Shown: positions 20,086 to 28,467 of the stretch, one piece after another
Layout: each line of letters begins with the position of its first letter
Numbering within the stretch: the stretch's first letter is position 1
Assembly (NCBI GenBank): GCA_037446555.1
Contig: JBBIIK010000003.1
Coordinates: 62,001-126,000, forward strand
DNA length: 64,000 nt
Source: JANWVO01 sp037446555
GTDB lineage: Bacteria; Acidobacteriota; Terriglobia; Bryobacterales; Bryobacteraceae
Reading direction: 5' to 3'
Made by a program: the position numbers and the translations under genes
Notes under the pieces: model-generated
What the model was told of the DNA's origin: nothing
Databases searched by the model: none
The model's input: the letters and a program-made list of their open reading frames with translations, nothing else

Positions 20086-22233
20086 TCACTCCCATTCGGC
20101 GGGTTCGCCCGGGACGAATTCTATCCATCCATGCGGCGGGGTGGCCTCTAGTGGCAGCCCCTCGCGCCAGAGGGACACCTGGATTTCGACTGGCGCCGCC
20201 GGCGAGGCGTCGATGCCCGCCAGGTCCACCGAGCACTCGAAGATCCGCTGACAGGCGCAAGAAACGTGCGGCAGCGCATGGCGCGTGCCGCGGCCCGTCA
20301 TCGACGCCAGATGAGCGCCTCCGCGTTCCAGGGCAAACCGGAACTCCGTTTCCGCATCCGCCGCACGCACGCTGAGCCTGAGTTCCAGCCCCGCCATGGC
20401 GCCGGCGTTCGATGGGTCCATGTCGGCGCGCACGAAAAGACGGCTGCCGTCGCTGCCGAAGCGCAGTTCCTGAAGCAGCGCAGGCCGGCCATGCATCGCG
20501 CCCTGCCGGTGGTCCGGACGGTACACGCCCGCACCCAGCCATTCGAAGTAGGAAGAGACCTCGCCATCCACCGCCGGCTCGATGAAACCGCACGGCAGCT
20601 GCAGCCAGGCGGCCGCCGCCACACGCGCAATCGGGCGCGACAGCGCGGCCGGCGGCGTCTTGCCCAACGCGCGGTAAACCTGCGCCAGGTGGCTGCGGAA
20701 GAGCTGGTCGAACTCAGCGCGGTTCTCCGTGTGATGGTGCGGCCCGTACCACCAGCACCAGTCGCTGCCCTCGGCGATGAGCAGCTCCTGGTAGGCAAGC
20801 CTCTTCTGCTCTTCGGTCAAATGCCCGCCTTCGGCGCTCTGCGTTACGCGGTCGTACGTTTCGCGCGCCTCGAGCAGGTACTCCCAGGCAAGGTTGTCCT
20901 CCTCGTATCCGATCCATACCTCGAAGTTCGCGTGGATCCAGGAGCCGGGGTGGATGCGCGGGATTTCAGCCGCGGGGAGCCGCTCCAGCGCCTCGCTCAC
21001 CGTCACCGCGGACATGCCCGGCTCGCGCGAGATCAGCTCGTACAGGGTCTTCAGGAACGGACGGCCGTTGCGTTCGTAGTATTCCCATGCGTTCTCGCCG
21101 TCGAGGATCACCGGGATCAGCGCATCGCGCCCCTCGCGGTGCACGAGGCGCGCGTTGTCGCGGATCCGCTCCAGGAAGTGGTGCGCCGCCGCTGCGGGCT
21201 CCATGCGCGAGTAGACGAAGCCGATCAGGTCGCTCAGGAAGTGGTCGCGGAAGATCATCCGCATCTCGCGCCCGTCCTGGCGCCATATGTAAGGACGGCA
21301 AGTTTCGGACACGCCCGCCAGGCGGCCCAGAGTGGCGCCCAGCACTCCGTTGTCGGTAGCCATCCACTTCACGCCGAGTTCGGCAGCCAGCGCCAGCGCT
21401 TCGTCGGAGACGCCGCCTTCGCTCGGCCACATGCCCTTCGGGTCCACTCCGAGCTTCTCGCGCGCGTACTGCAGAGCTGTCTCCATCTGCACGCGCGCAT
21501 CCTGCGGATAGCGGAAGCGCCGCGGCAGGGGCGCGCCGGGCTGGGAGACGCTGGCGATGCTGGAGTCGCACAACAGCGGCAGAATGGGGTGATAGAAGGG
21601 CGTCACCGAGAGTTCGATCCTGCCCTCCGCAGCCAGACGCTTGTAGACGGGAATCACGCGGGCGCAGATTTCCTGCTCCTTGCGCCCGATCAGACGCTGG
21701 TCTTCCAGCGTGTAGTTGCGCCCCTTCCCGGCCAGGGCGCTCACTTCGCGGTCCGTCTCCAGAAGGATCTCGTCGAACCAGCCCAGCTGCGACAGCACCT
21801 GCAGATCCCGAATTCCGCCCGGCCCCATGCGCCGCGCCAGCTCCGCCGGATTGCCGTGACCGGCGCGCCACATCTCGTGCAGCTCATGGTAGCGGGGGTA
21901 TCGGCGGATCACACGCCCTTCATTGGCCTGGAAGAAATACTTCAGGATGGACTCCGCCTCGGGCCCGGTGAGTTCCTCGGCGGGCTTCAGAGCCAGCCGC
22001 AGGAACGGATCGGCGGCGCGCCCTTCGGCGTATTCCTCGATCTGCACCAGCATCGAGGGCACCAGGTTGAAAGTCTGGCGGATTTTCGGGAACTCGTCGA
22101 GGATCGCCGCCATGCCGTAGTAGTCCTTTAAGGCGTGCATGCGCGTCCAGGGAAGCTGGTATTCTCCCGTAGCCAGGTCCTTGTAAAAAGGCTGGTGCAT
22201 GTGCCAGACGAAGACCACCCATGTGTGAGCCAT
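20086..22233 (-). CDS. Glycoside hydrolase family 57 protein
   Basis: 715 residues. GH57 retaining enzymes act on alpha-glucans (amylase, amylopullulanase, branching enzyme types). Visible: VWHMHQPFYKD at the N-terminus (region 1), GMWPSEGGVS with the likely nucleophile E272 (region 3), ILDGENAWEYY with the likely acid/base D378 (region 4) and a C-terminal region of beta-type sequence (about 540-715). The start MAHTWVVFVW overlaps the upstream phosphoesterase stop by one base (TGATG). No signal peptide is visible, so a cytoplasmic glycogen-related role is plausible. Third gene of the nadE-phosphoesterase-GH57 operon. Confidence 0.92.
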   Translation of the reverse strand: MAHTWVVFVWHMHQPFYKDLATGEYQLPWTRMHALKDYYGMAAILDEFPKIRQTFNLVPSMLVQIEEYAEGRAADPFLRLALKPAEELTGPEAESILKYFFQANEGRVIRRYPRYHELHEMWRAGHGNPAELARRMGPGGIRDLQVLSQLGWFDEILLETDREVSALAGKGRNYTLEDQRLIGRKEQEICARVIPVYKRLAAEGRIELSVTPFYHPILPLLCDSSIASVSQPGAPLPRRFRYPQDARVQMETALQYAREKLGVDPKGMWPSEGGVSDEALALAAELGVKWMATDNGVLGATLGRLAGVSETCRPYIWRQDGREMRMIFRDHFLSDLIGFVYSRMEPAAAAHHFLERIRDNARLVHREGRDALIPVILDGENAWEYYERNGRPFLKTLYELISREPGMSAVTVSEALERLPAAEIPRIHPGSWIHANFEVWIGYEEDNLAWEYLLEARETYDRVTQSAEGGHLTEEQKRLAYQELLIAEGSDWCWWYGPHHHTENRAEFDQLFRSHLAQVYRALGKTPPAALSRPIARVAAAAWLQLPCGFIEPAVDGEVSSYFEWLGAGVYRPDHRQGAMHGRPALLQELRFGSDGSRLFVRADMDPSNAGAMAGLELRLSVRAADAETEFRFALERGGAHLASMTGRGTRHALPHVSCACQRIFECSVDLAGIDASPAAPVEIQVSLWREGLPLEATPPHGWIEFVPGEPAEWE

Positions 22234-24728
22234 CAGCGCCCCCAGTAGCTGCGCACAGGCGGAGGAGGCTCGGTGCCGCGCAGCGCCCGCCAGAGGATGT
22301 CGCTCATCTCGTCGTCGTCGATGCGGTCGGCCTCGCTCAGGTCGAGCTGCGCCGAGCGGGCAGCCAGCGGCGACGCCTTCGGGTTGCGCTCGTCGAGCGG
22401 CACGCGGGGCCTTTCCGCCTGATAGGGTCGCGCGTCGGGTTTGGCGAGGAACGCCGCCCACATGGGGCGTGCCGCGGCGTCGTGGATCGTCATGGGACGC
22501 AGCCCGAGGATGTGCTCCATGGTGCGCAGCATGCTCACGGTGTTGTACATGGTCGAGTCGATGCCGCGCCCGCGCGTGTAAGGAGACACGATGAAGGCGG
22601 GAGCGCGGTGGGAATCGACATGGTCGCTGCCGTTTTGCGCATCGTCTTCCAGAACGAAGATCGCCGTGGAAGCCCAGAAACGCGACTTCGACACGGCCTC
22701 CACCAGCATTCCCAGCGCCAGGTCGTTGTCCGCCACCGCCGACTTGGGCGCGATCCGCCCTGGCGACACGCCGGAGGTGTGGTCGTTACCGAGCCGGACT
22801 GTCATGAAACGCGGCATCTCGCCGCGGCGCTCGAATTCGGCCAGATCGGCGAGGAACACTTTCACGCGCTCCACGTCCGGGTAGTCCATATCGAAGCCAC
22901 GGAAGTCCATGTTGGTGCGCTGCGCGAGCGACGGGTCGCGGACGGAGGCGATCTGGCGGCTCGACTGCGGCGCCGGCGTGATGTTGTTCACCCACCAGCC
23001 GTAATTGCGGAAGCTGAGCCCCGCCTGAATGGCATTGCTCCAGATGTAGCCCGCCGGCGGCAGGGCGGCGCGTTCGCCGCCTTCGTAATCGTAGTGGCGG
23101 CGGCGAGAAGCGTAGGAGTTGGGCCACATGCGCTGCACGTAGGCTGGAGCGATGGCAGCGCTCGACCAGTTGTGCCCGTCGGCGCTGACGTCTGCGTTCA
23201 CGTAAAAGTTGTCGAGCAGCACGAACTCGCGCGCCAGCTTATGGTGGTTCGGCGTCACTTCCTCTCCGAAGAGCGTGAGTGAAGCGTCGCCGCTGCCGAT
23301 GCCCAAGTCGCCCAGAATCTGGTCGTAGGTGCGGTTCTCCTTGACCACGTAGATCACATGGCGGATGGGGCTCTCGTCTCCGCCCCGCGCGAGAAGATGG
23401 CCTTCGGGCGGCGTCTGCATGGCGCGCGTCCGGCGCCAGGGCGAATTGTCGAGAACCTGCGAGGTGAGCTGCTCCATTTGTTGAGCGGAAGGCTCGTCAA
23501 GAAGCGAAGCGCTGCCGCGCTGAATGGCGGCGACGTATTCCACGGCGACATTGCCTTCGTGCAGCACGGCGCGGCGCACCAGCGGGTTGGGCCCCTGACG
23601 GTTCGGGAGCGAGCCCGCGCCGCGCCCGTTCAGCACAACGAGCTTCCCCGCAGGCAGCACGCGCGCCGCCAGCGGATACCACCCCACCGGGATGAAACCC
23701 TCCACCACGCTCCGCCGCCCGCTCAGGTCGACGCGCGCCACGGCATTGGCGTCGGAACACACCACATAGAGCCGCTGCTCGTCGGGCGAAAGCGCCAGCG
23801 CGGCCGGCGTCATGCCCGCCACTTCGGGAAAGTCGCGGTAGAGCGCCACGCTGATGGATTCGACGCGGCGCAGGAGCCCTCCGGCGGCGAGCCCGAAGAC
23901 CTGCACGAAATTCGTGCCCGAGACGGCGACAAAAAGGCGCGCCGTGTAGGGCAAAGGCTCATCGCCCTCGTCCCCGGCGGCAGCCTTCAACCGCCAGACC
24001 ATGTCCATGGGTTGCGGACCCGTGTTGTACCGCGCGACCTCCTCGCCCGAGTCGGCGAACTGCTGCCGCAGAGTGCCGTCTCCCCAACCGGTGACGAAGA
24101 AGCTCTTGCCGTCCGGGTGAAACAGAATCCTGTACGGCCGGTGCGCCGTCTTCCACCGTTCGATCACCATGCCCGACTGGGGGTTGACCACGGCGATCTC
24201 GTCGCGGTGCAGCATGGCGGCGTAGATCAGGCGTCCGTCGGGGGACAAGGCGATGTCGCCCGCGAAATCCGTGTGTTTGCGCTCTTTCTCTTCCACCAAG
24301 GGAAACTCGCGCCGCCGCTCAAGCGTTCCGTCCTCGCGGAGCATGAGCTCGTAAATCGTGGAGCGCGAGCCGCCGCTCACATACATCAGGCCGCCTTGCG
24401 GAGCGAAGGCCATGCCGAGCCATGCGTCCGGCAGCACGACCTCCGAAACCTTCCGCAGCGTGGCCGGATCATGGATGCTGACTGACGGCGGCAGGTAGCC
24501 CCCCTGCAGAATGGCGAGGAACTTTCCGCCGGGCGAAAGCGCCGCGGACATGGGCATCGTACTCAAAGGAACTTGCTCGCCCGCTGGCCGCAGCAACCAG
24601 CCGGAATTGAGCAGGAATCCACCGCCGGGCAGCGGCCCCACGCGCTCCGGCGCGGTTTGCTGCGACACGAGCAGCCCGGCAGCCAGCAGGGGCGCCAGCG
24701 GCAAGGCGATGCGCAGTGCAAGTTTCAT
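22233..24728 (-). CDS. Secreted beta-propeller / phosphoesterase fusion (paralogue)
   Basis: 831 residues with the same plan as the protein at 3532-6219. Signal peptide LRIALPLAPLLAAGLLVSQ (about 5-23), propeller repeats (about 45-400, for example IALSPDGRLIYAAMLHRDEI and LALSPDEQRLYVVCSDANA), then a PF04185 domain: HVIYVVKENRTYDQILGD (about 455-472), EVTPNHHKLAREFVLLDNFY, SADGHNW, LGNDHTSG and FVLEDDAQNGSDHVDSHR (about 693-710). Overlaps nadE by 4 bp (ATGA) upstream and the GH57 start by 1 bp, so it is translated as part of one operon. A phosphate-scavenging role is plausible but not shown by the neighbours. Confidence 0.9.
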   Translation of the reverse strand: MKLALRIALPLAPLLAAGLLVSQQTAPERVGPLPGGGFLLNSGWLLRPAGEQVPLSTMPMSAALSPGGKFLAILQGGYLPPSVSIHDPATLRKVSEVVLPDAWLGMAFAPQGGLMYVSGGSRSTIYELMLREDGTLERRREFPLVEEKERKHTDFAGDIALSPDGRLIYAAMLHRDEIAVVNPQSGMVIERWKTAHRPYRILFHPDGKSFFVTGWGDGTLRQQFADSGEEVARYNTGPQPMDMVWRLKAAAGDEGDEPLPYTARLFVAVSGTNFVQVFGLAAGGLLRRVESISVALYRDFPEVAGMTPAALALSPDEQRLYVVCSDANAVARVDLSGRRSVVEGFIPVGWYPLAARVLPAGKLVVLNGRGAGSLPNRQGPNPLVRRAVLHEGNVAVEYVAAIQRGSASLLDEPSAQQMEQLTSQVLDNSPWRRTRAMQTPPEGHLLARGGDESPIRHVIYVVKENRTYDQILGDLGIGSGDASLTLFGEEVTPNHHKLAREFVLLDNFYVNADVSADGHNWSSAAIAPAYVQRMWPNSYASRRRHYDYEGGERAALPPAGYIWSNAIQAGLSFRNYGWWVNNITPAPQSSRQIASVRDPSLAQRTNMDFRGFDMDYPDVERVKVFLADLAEFERRGEMPRFMTVRLGNDHTSGVSPGRIAPKSAVADNDLALGMLVEAVSKSRFWASTAIFVLEDDAQNGSDHVDSHRAPAFIVSPYTRGRGIDSTMYNTVSMLRTMEHILGLRPMTIHDAAARPMWAAFLAKPDARPYQAERPRVPLDERNPKASPLAARSAQLDLSEADRIDDDEMSDILWRALRGTEPPPPVRSYWGR

Positions 24729-26374
24729 TCAGAAAACCTTTGCGCGACCGGGTAGCGGCGTCCCATGCCGAACGCCTTGGTGGTCACCTTCAGCCCCGGC
24801 GCCGCCTGCTGCCGCTTGTACTCGTTGCGGTCGACGCGGTTGATGATGGAACGGACGAGTTCGACCGGCTGGCCGAGTTCCGAGGCGATTTGCGCCGGGG
24901 ACTTGAGATCCTCGATGTAGACCTTCAGGATCGGGTCCAGCACTTCATATTCCGGTAGCGAATCCGAGTCCTTCTGGTTCGGGCGCAACTCCGCGGACGG
25001 GGGCTTGAGGAAGACGTTCTCCGGGATGGTGCCCGGACGCCGGGCGTTGACGAGGCGGCAGAGCGAATAGACCATGGTCTTGGGCACGTCGCTGATCACA
25101 GCCAGCCCGCCCGCCATGTCGCCGTAAAGCGTGCAGTAGCCCATGGCGACTTCGCTCTTGTTCCCCGTCGTGAGCACCAGCGCGCCCCACTTGTTCGACA
25201 GCGACATCAGCACAAGGCCGCGCAGCCGCGACTGGATGTTCTCTTCAGTGACGTCCGGCGGCGCGCCGGCGAAGACGGGCTGAAGGGTTTCCAGCACGGT
25301 TCGGTAAGCGGGCGTGATCGGAACCACCTCGTACCGGATCCCGAGATTGGACGCCAGCGCGCGGGCATCGGAGAGGCTGTGATCGGAAGAATACGGGCCC
25401 GGCATGGAGACGCCGGTGACATTTTCCGGCCCGACGGCGTCGGCGGCGATGCAGGCGACCAGAGTGGAGTCGATTCCGCCGCTCAGTCCCACCAGCACGC
25501 TGCGGAAACCGCATTTGGCGATGTAGTCGCGGGTGCCGAGCACGAGCGCATCATAGGCGGCTTCGAGTTCGTCCGGGTGCGACTCGCGCAACTCGCCTTC
25601 GCCCGTGCGCGCGTCGAACACCACAATGTTCTCGCGGAAAGAGGGCGCAGCGGCGGCGATGCGCCCGGCAGCGTCGACGGCGAAGCTCGAGCCGTCGAAC
25701 ACGAGCTGGTCGTTGCCGCCCACCATGTTCACATAGACGTGCGGCAGCCCATGGCGGCGCGCCATGGCCGTGAACATATGCCGCCGCAGGGCGCGCTTGG
25801 TCATGTCGTAGGGCGAGCCGTTGATCGACAGGATCACCTCGGCGCCCTTCCGGACCAGCGACTCCACAGGGTCCTTGTCGTACAACGGGCGCTCCCAGAA
25901 TTGCTTGTCGTTCCAGGCGTCCTCGCAGATGGTGATGCCGAGCCGCATGCCGCGAAACCCGCACACCTGCTGCGATACGGCAGGCTGGAAGTAACGGCCC
26001 TCGTCGAAAACATCGTAGGTCGGCAGCAGCATCTTGGACTGCGTGGCCAGCAGGCGCCCCTTTTCGATGAGCGCCGCCGAGTTGGTGGCGCTGCGCCGCG
26101 AGCCCTCCGGCGCCGCGCCCACGTAGCCTGCCACAATGCCGCAGCCGATGCCCGCGCTGGCTTGAATCAGGCGGTCCAACGATTCGAGCGAGCGCCGCCG
26201 GAAGGATACCTTTTCCAGCAAATCGCGCGGCGGATAGCCTGTCAGAACGAGTTCCGGGAAGACTGCCAGATCCGCGCCTCTTGCATCCGCCTCGCGGGCG
26301 GCGGCGACGACGCGTTCGAGGTTGCCTGCCAGGTCGCCCACGGTGGGGTTGATCTGGCAAAGAGCGATTCGCAT
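24725..26374 (-). CDS. nadE: NAD+ synthase, glutamine-hydrolysing
   Basis: Amidates nicotinic acid adenine dinucleotide to NAD, the last step of NAD synthesis, using ammonia from glutamine. 549 residues in two domains. The N-terminal nitrilase-type amidase has the catalytic triad: E41 in FPELVLTGYPP, K114 in QSKMLLPTYDVFDE and C150 in GITICEDAW. The synthetase domain has the PP-loop VGLSGGIDSTLVACIA (295-310) and later LTTGNKSEVAMGY and DVPKTMVYSLCR. First gene of a leftward operon with the phosphoesterase and GH57 genes. Confidence 0.96.
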   Translation of the reverse strand: MRIALCQINPTVGDLAGNLERVVAAAREADARGADLAVFPELVLTGYPPRDLLEKVSFRRRSLESLDRLIQASAGIGCGIVAGYVGAAPEGSRRSATNSAALIEKGRLLATQSKMLLPTYDVFDEGRYFQPAVSQQVCGFRGMRLGITICEDAWNDKQFWERPLYDKDPVESLVRKGAEVILSINGSPYDMTKRALRRHMFTAMARRHGLPHVYVNMVGGNDQLVFDGSSFAVDAAGRIAAAAPSFRENIVVFDARTGEGELRESHPDELEAAYDALVLGTRDYIAKCGFRSVLVGLSGGIDSTLVACIAADAVGPENVTGVSMPGPYSSDHSLSDARALASNLGIRYEVVPITPAYRTVLETLQPVFAGAPPDVTEENIQSRLRGLVLMSLSNKWGALVLTTGNKSEVAMGYCTLYGDMAGGLAVISDVPKTMVYSLCRLVNARRPGTIPENVFLKPPSAELRPNQKDSDSLPEYEVLDPILKVYIEDLKSPAQIASELGQPVELVRSIINRVDRNEYKRQQAAPGLKVTTKAFGMGRRYPVAQRFSE

Positions 26375-26572
26375 AGTGATGAGGAGAGACTTTCATTGTA
26401 CCCGCGCGACGGGCGCCGGCCGCGCGTGCGGCGCCGGGGGGAGCGAGCCGCATTGTGCAGCCGGGCCAGCCGGCAAACTCACGGGAACAGGGGCCAGGTC
26501 TGCGGCATCCAACAATTTGGCCGATAATTGGATCAGAGCTGGAATCCGGCAACAAAGGGAAAGAGACCTGGC

Positions 26573-28453
26573 ATGAGAATCCTCGGGGCGGTGCTCTGTG
26601 CATGGGCCGCCGCCGGCGCAGCGGCAGCGCAGGGCACGAACAATGAAGCCGCAATGGCGCGCCACAGCGCGTACGGCGAAGCGCCCGTCTGGCACGGCGA
26701 CGCGCCGGCGCGGCCGTCGGCCGGGCCGGTGGAGATCCTGAAAACCAGCGAAGTACGCCCGGGGATGAAGGGCGTGGCGTGGACGGTTTTTCAGGGCGCG
26801 CAGCCGGAACCTGTGCCGGTGGAGATCATCGGGCTGTGGAAGAACGCGTGGGGGCCCCGGCAGGACGTGATCCTGGCGAAGCTGGGCGGCAAGGCGGCGC
26901 AGACCAACGTTGCGGGCGGCATGAGCGGCAGCCCCGTTTATGTGGATGGGAAGCTGGCCGGGGCGGTCGCGCTGCGCATCAGCGTCTTCTCTCCGGACGC
27001 CATCTGCGGCATCACGCCCATTGAACAGATGCTCGAGATCAACGCCATCGACGCTTCGCGCCCCATGAATCCGAAGACGCCGCAGACCACGGTGGCGCGT
27101 GCGGAAATCACGCCTCCGCCGTCGCTGCTCGGCGGAGGAGTGCGCCTGACGCCCATCGAGACGCCGCTGGCGCTGGCCGGCTTCCATGAATCGACATTGC
27201 GCGACTTCCAGCCGTTTTTCGAACAGATGGGCATCGCGGCAGTCCACGGCGGGGCTGCCGGCGCGGTCTATGACACGCGCCCCGCGCCCGGCTGGCAGAA
27301 CGCGCTGCAGCCGGGCGAAGCTGTGGCAGGCGTGCTGGTAAGCGGCGACATGACGGTCACCGGGCTCGGCACAGTCACCTATAACGATGGGAAGCGCGTG
27401 CTGGGCTTCGGCCACAGCTTTTTCAATCTGGGCCCCGTGGACATGCCGATGGCGAAGGGCGAGGTGCTGATGGTGCTTAGCTCGCAGTTCCAGCCCAACA
27501 AGTTCGCCAACATGACCGAGATCGTGGGCGCGCTGCGGCAGGACCGCCACTCGGGCATCATGGGCGAGCTGGGCGCCGAGGCGCGAACGATCCCCATCAC
27601 CCTGAAGGTGCGCACACAACCTTTGCCGGGCGGCCCTGTGGAGGAGAAAGACTACCGCTTCAACGTCTTCATACATCCTCGCTGGACGCCGTTCCTGATG
27701 ATGCTCACCACCTACAACACGCTGCAGGACCTGAACTCCAGCGCCGCCGACGAAGCCACCTACCGGCTCGAGGGCGTCATCGAGAGCGAGGGCTTGGCGC
27801 CGCTGCGCTTGTCGAACATGATCGCCTCCGGCTCAGGCCCCGCGCCTGCGCCCATGCAGCTGGCAGCCTGGTGGGCGGACCGCTTCAACCGGCTTTTCCA
27901 GAACCCCGGGGAAGAGCCGCGCGTGAAGAGAGTGGAAGCCGTGCTGGAGATGCGTCCGCAGAAGCTGGAAACGGCCATCGAGAGCGCATGGCTGGAGAAG
28001 TCCGAGGCCTCGCCCGGAGAGGAACTGGTGGTGCGAGTGGCGCTGCGTCCCTGGCGCGGCGAGCGCGCCACCCGGGAATTCCGGTTCCGCGTGCCCGCCA
28101 GCCTGCCTCCCGGGGAGCACCGCATCATCATCAGCAACGCCGAATTGCTGAACCGCCCGCAGGCGATGGCGGGAATGATGAACCGCCAGCTCGGACTGGC
28201 GCAAACGGCAGCCCTACTGGCGCAGGAGCGGCCGAATGACCGGATCTATTTCTCTCTGCTCACCAGCAAGCCCACGCTCTACATCGAAGAGCGCGCCATG
28301 CGCGACGTGCCGCCCTCCGTGCTGGCAGCCATGCAAAACCCCCGCGCGCAAGTGCGCGGCATGGCTACGCCGGAAACCGTGCTTCCTCTGGGCGAGATCC
28401 CTGTGGACAGCCTTGTTTCCGGCAGCGCGGTGCTGCGCCTGAAAGTGCAATAG
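26573..28453 (+). CDS. S55 (SpoIVB-type) serine peptidase domain protein, secreted
   Basis: 626 residues. Signal peptide at 1-20 (ILGAVLCAWAAAGAAAAQ). A segment PGMKGVAWTVFQGAQPEPVP (about 62-81) leads to GGMSGSPVYVDGKLAGAV (115-132), the Ser-containing S55 motif, with CGITPIEQML behind it. A second motif, GLGTVTY (264-270) then VLGFGHSFF with H281, resembles the His region of SpoIVB. The rest (about 330-626) is beta-rich and unassigned, ending FLPLGEIPVDSLVSGSA-like. Relatives of this length occur in acidobacteria; their substrate is unknown. It precedes, by 14 bp, a propeller protein and then a sulfatase in one operon. Confidence 0.85.
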   Translation: MRILGAVLCAWAAAGAAAAQGTNNEAAMARHSAYGEAPVWHGDAPARPSAGPVEILKTSEVRPGMKGVAWTVFQGAQPEPVPVEIIGLWKNAWGPRQDVILAKLGGKAAQTNVAGGMSGSPVYVDGKLAGAVALRISVFSPDAICGITPIEQMLEINAIDASRPMNPKTPQTTVARAEITPPPSLLGGGVRLTPIETPLALAGFHESTLRDFQPFFEQMGIAAVHGGAAGAVYDTRPAPGWQNALQPGEAVAGVLVSGDMTVTGLGTVTYNDGKRVLGFGHSFFNLGPVDMPMAKGEVLMVLSSQFQPNKFANMTEIVGALRQDRHSGIMGELGAEARTIPITLKVRTQPLPGGPVEEKDYRFNVFIHPRWTPFLMMLTTYNTLQDLNSSAADEATYRLEGVIESEGLAPLRLSNMIASGSGPAPAPMQLAAWWADRFNRLFQNPGEEPRVKRVEAVLEMRPQKLETAIESAWLEKSEASPGEELVVRVALRPWRGERATREFRFRVPASLPPGEHRIIISNAELLNRPQAMAGMMNRQLGLAQTAALLAQERPNDRIYFSLLTSKPTLYIEERAMRDVPPSVLAAMQNPRAQVRGMATPETVLPLGEIPVDSLVSGSAVLRLKVQ

Positions 28454-28467
28454 GAATTCCCACCGAC

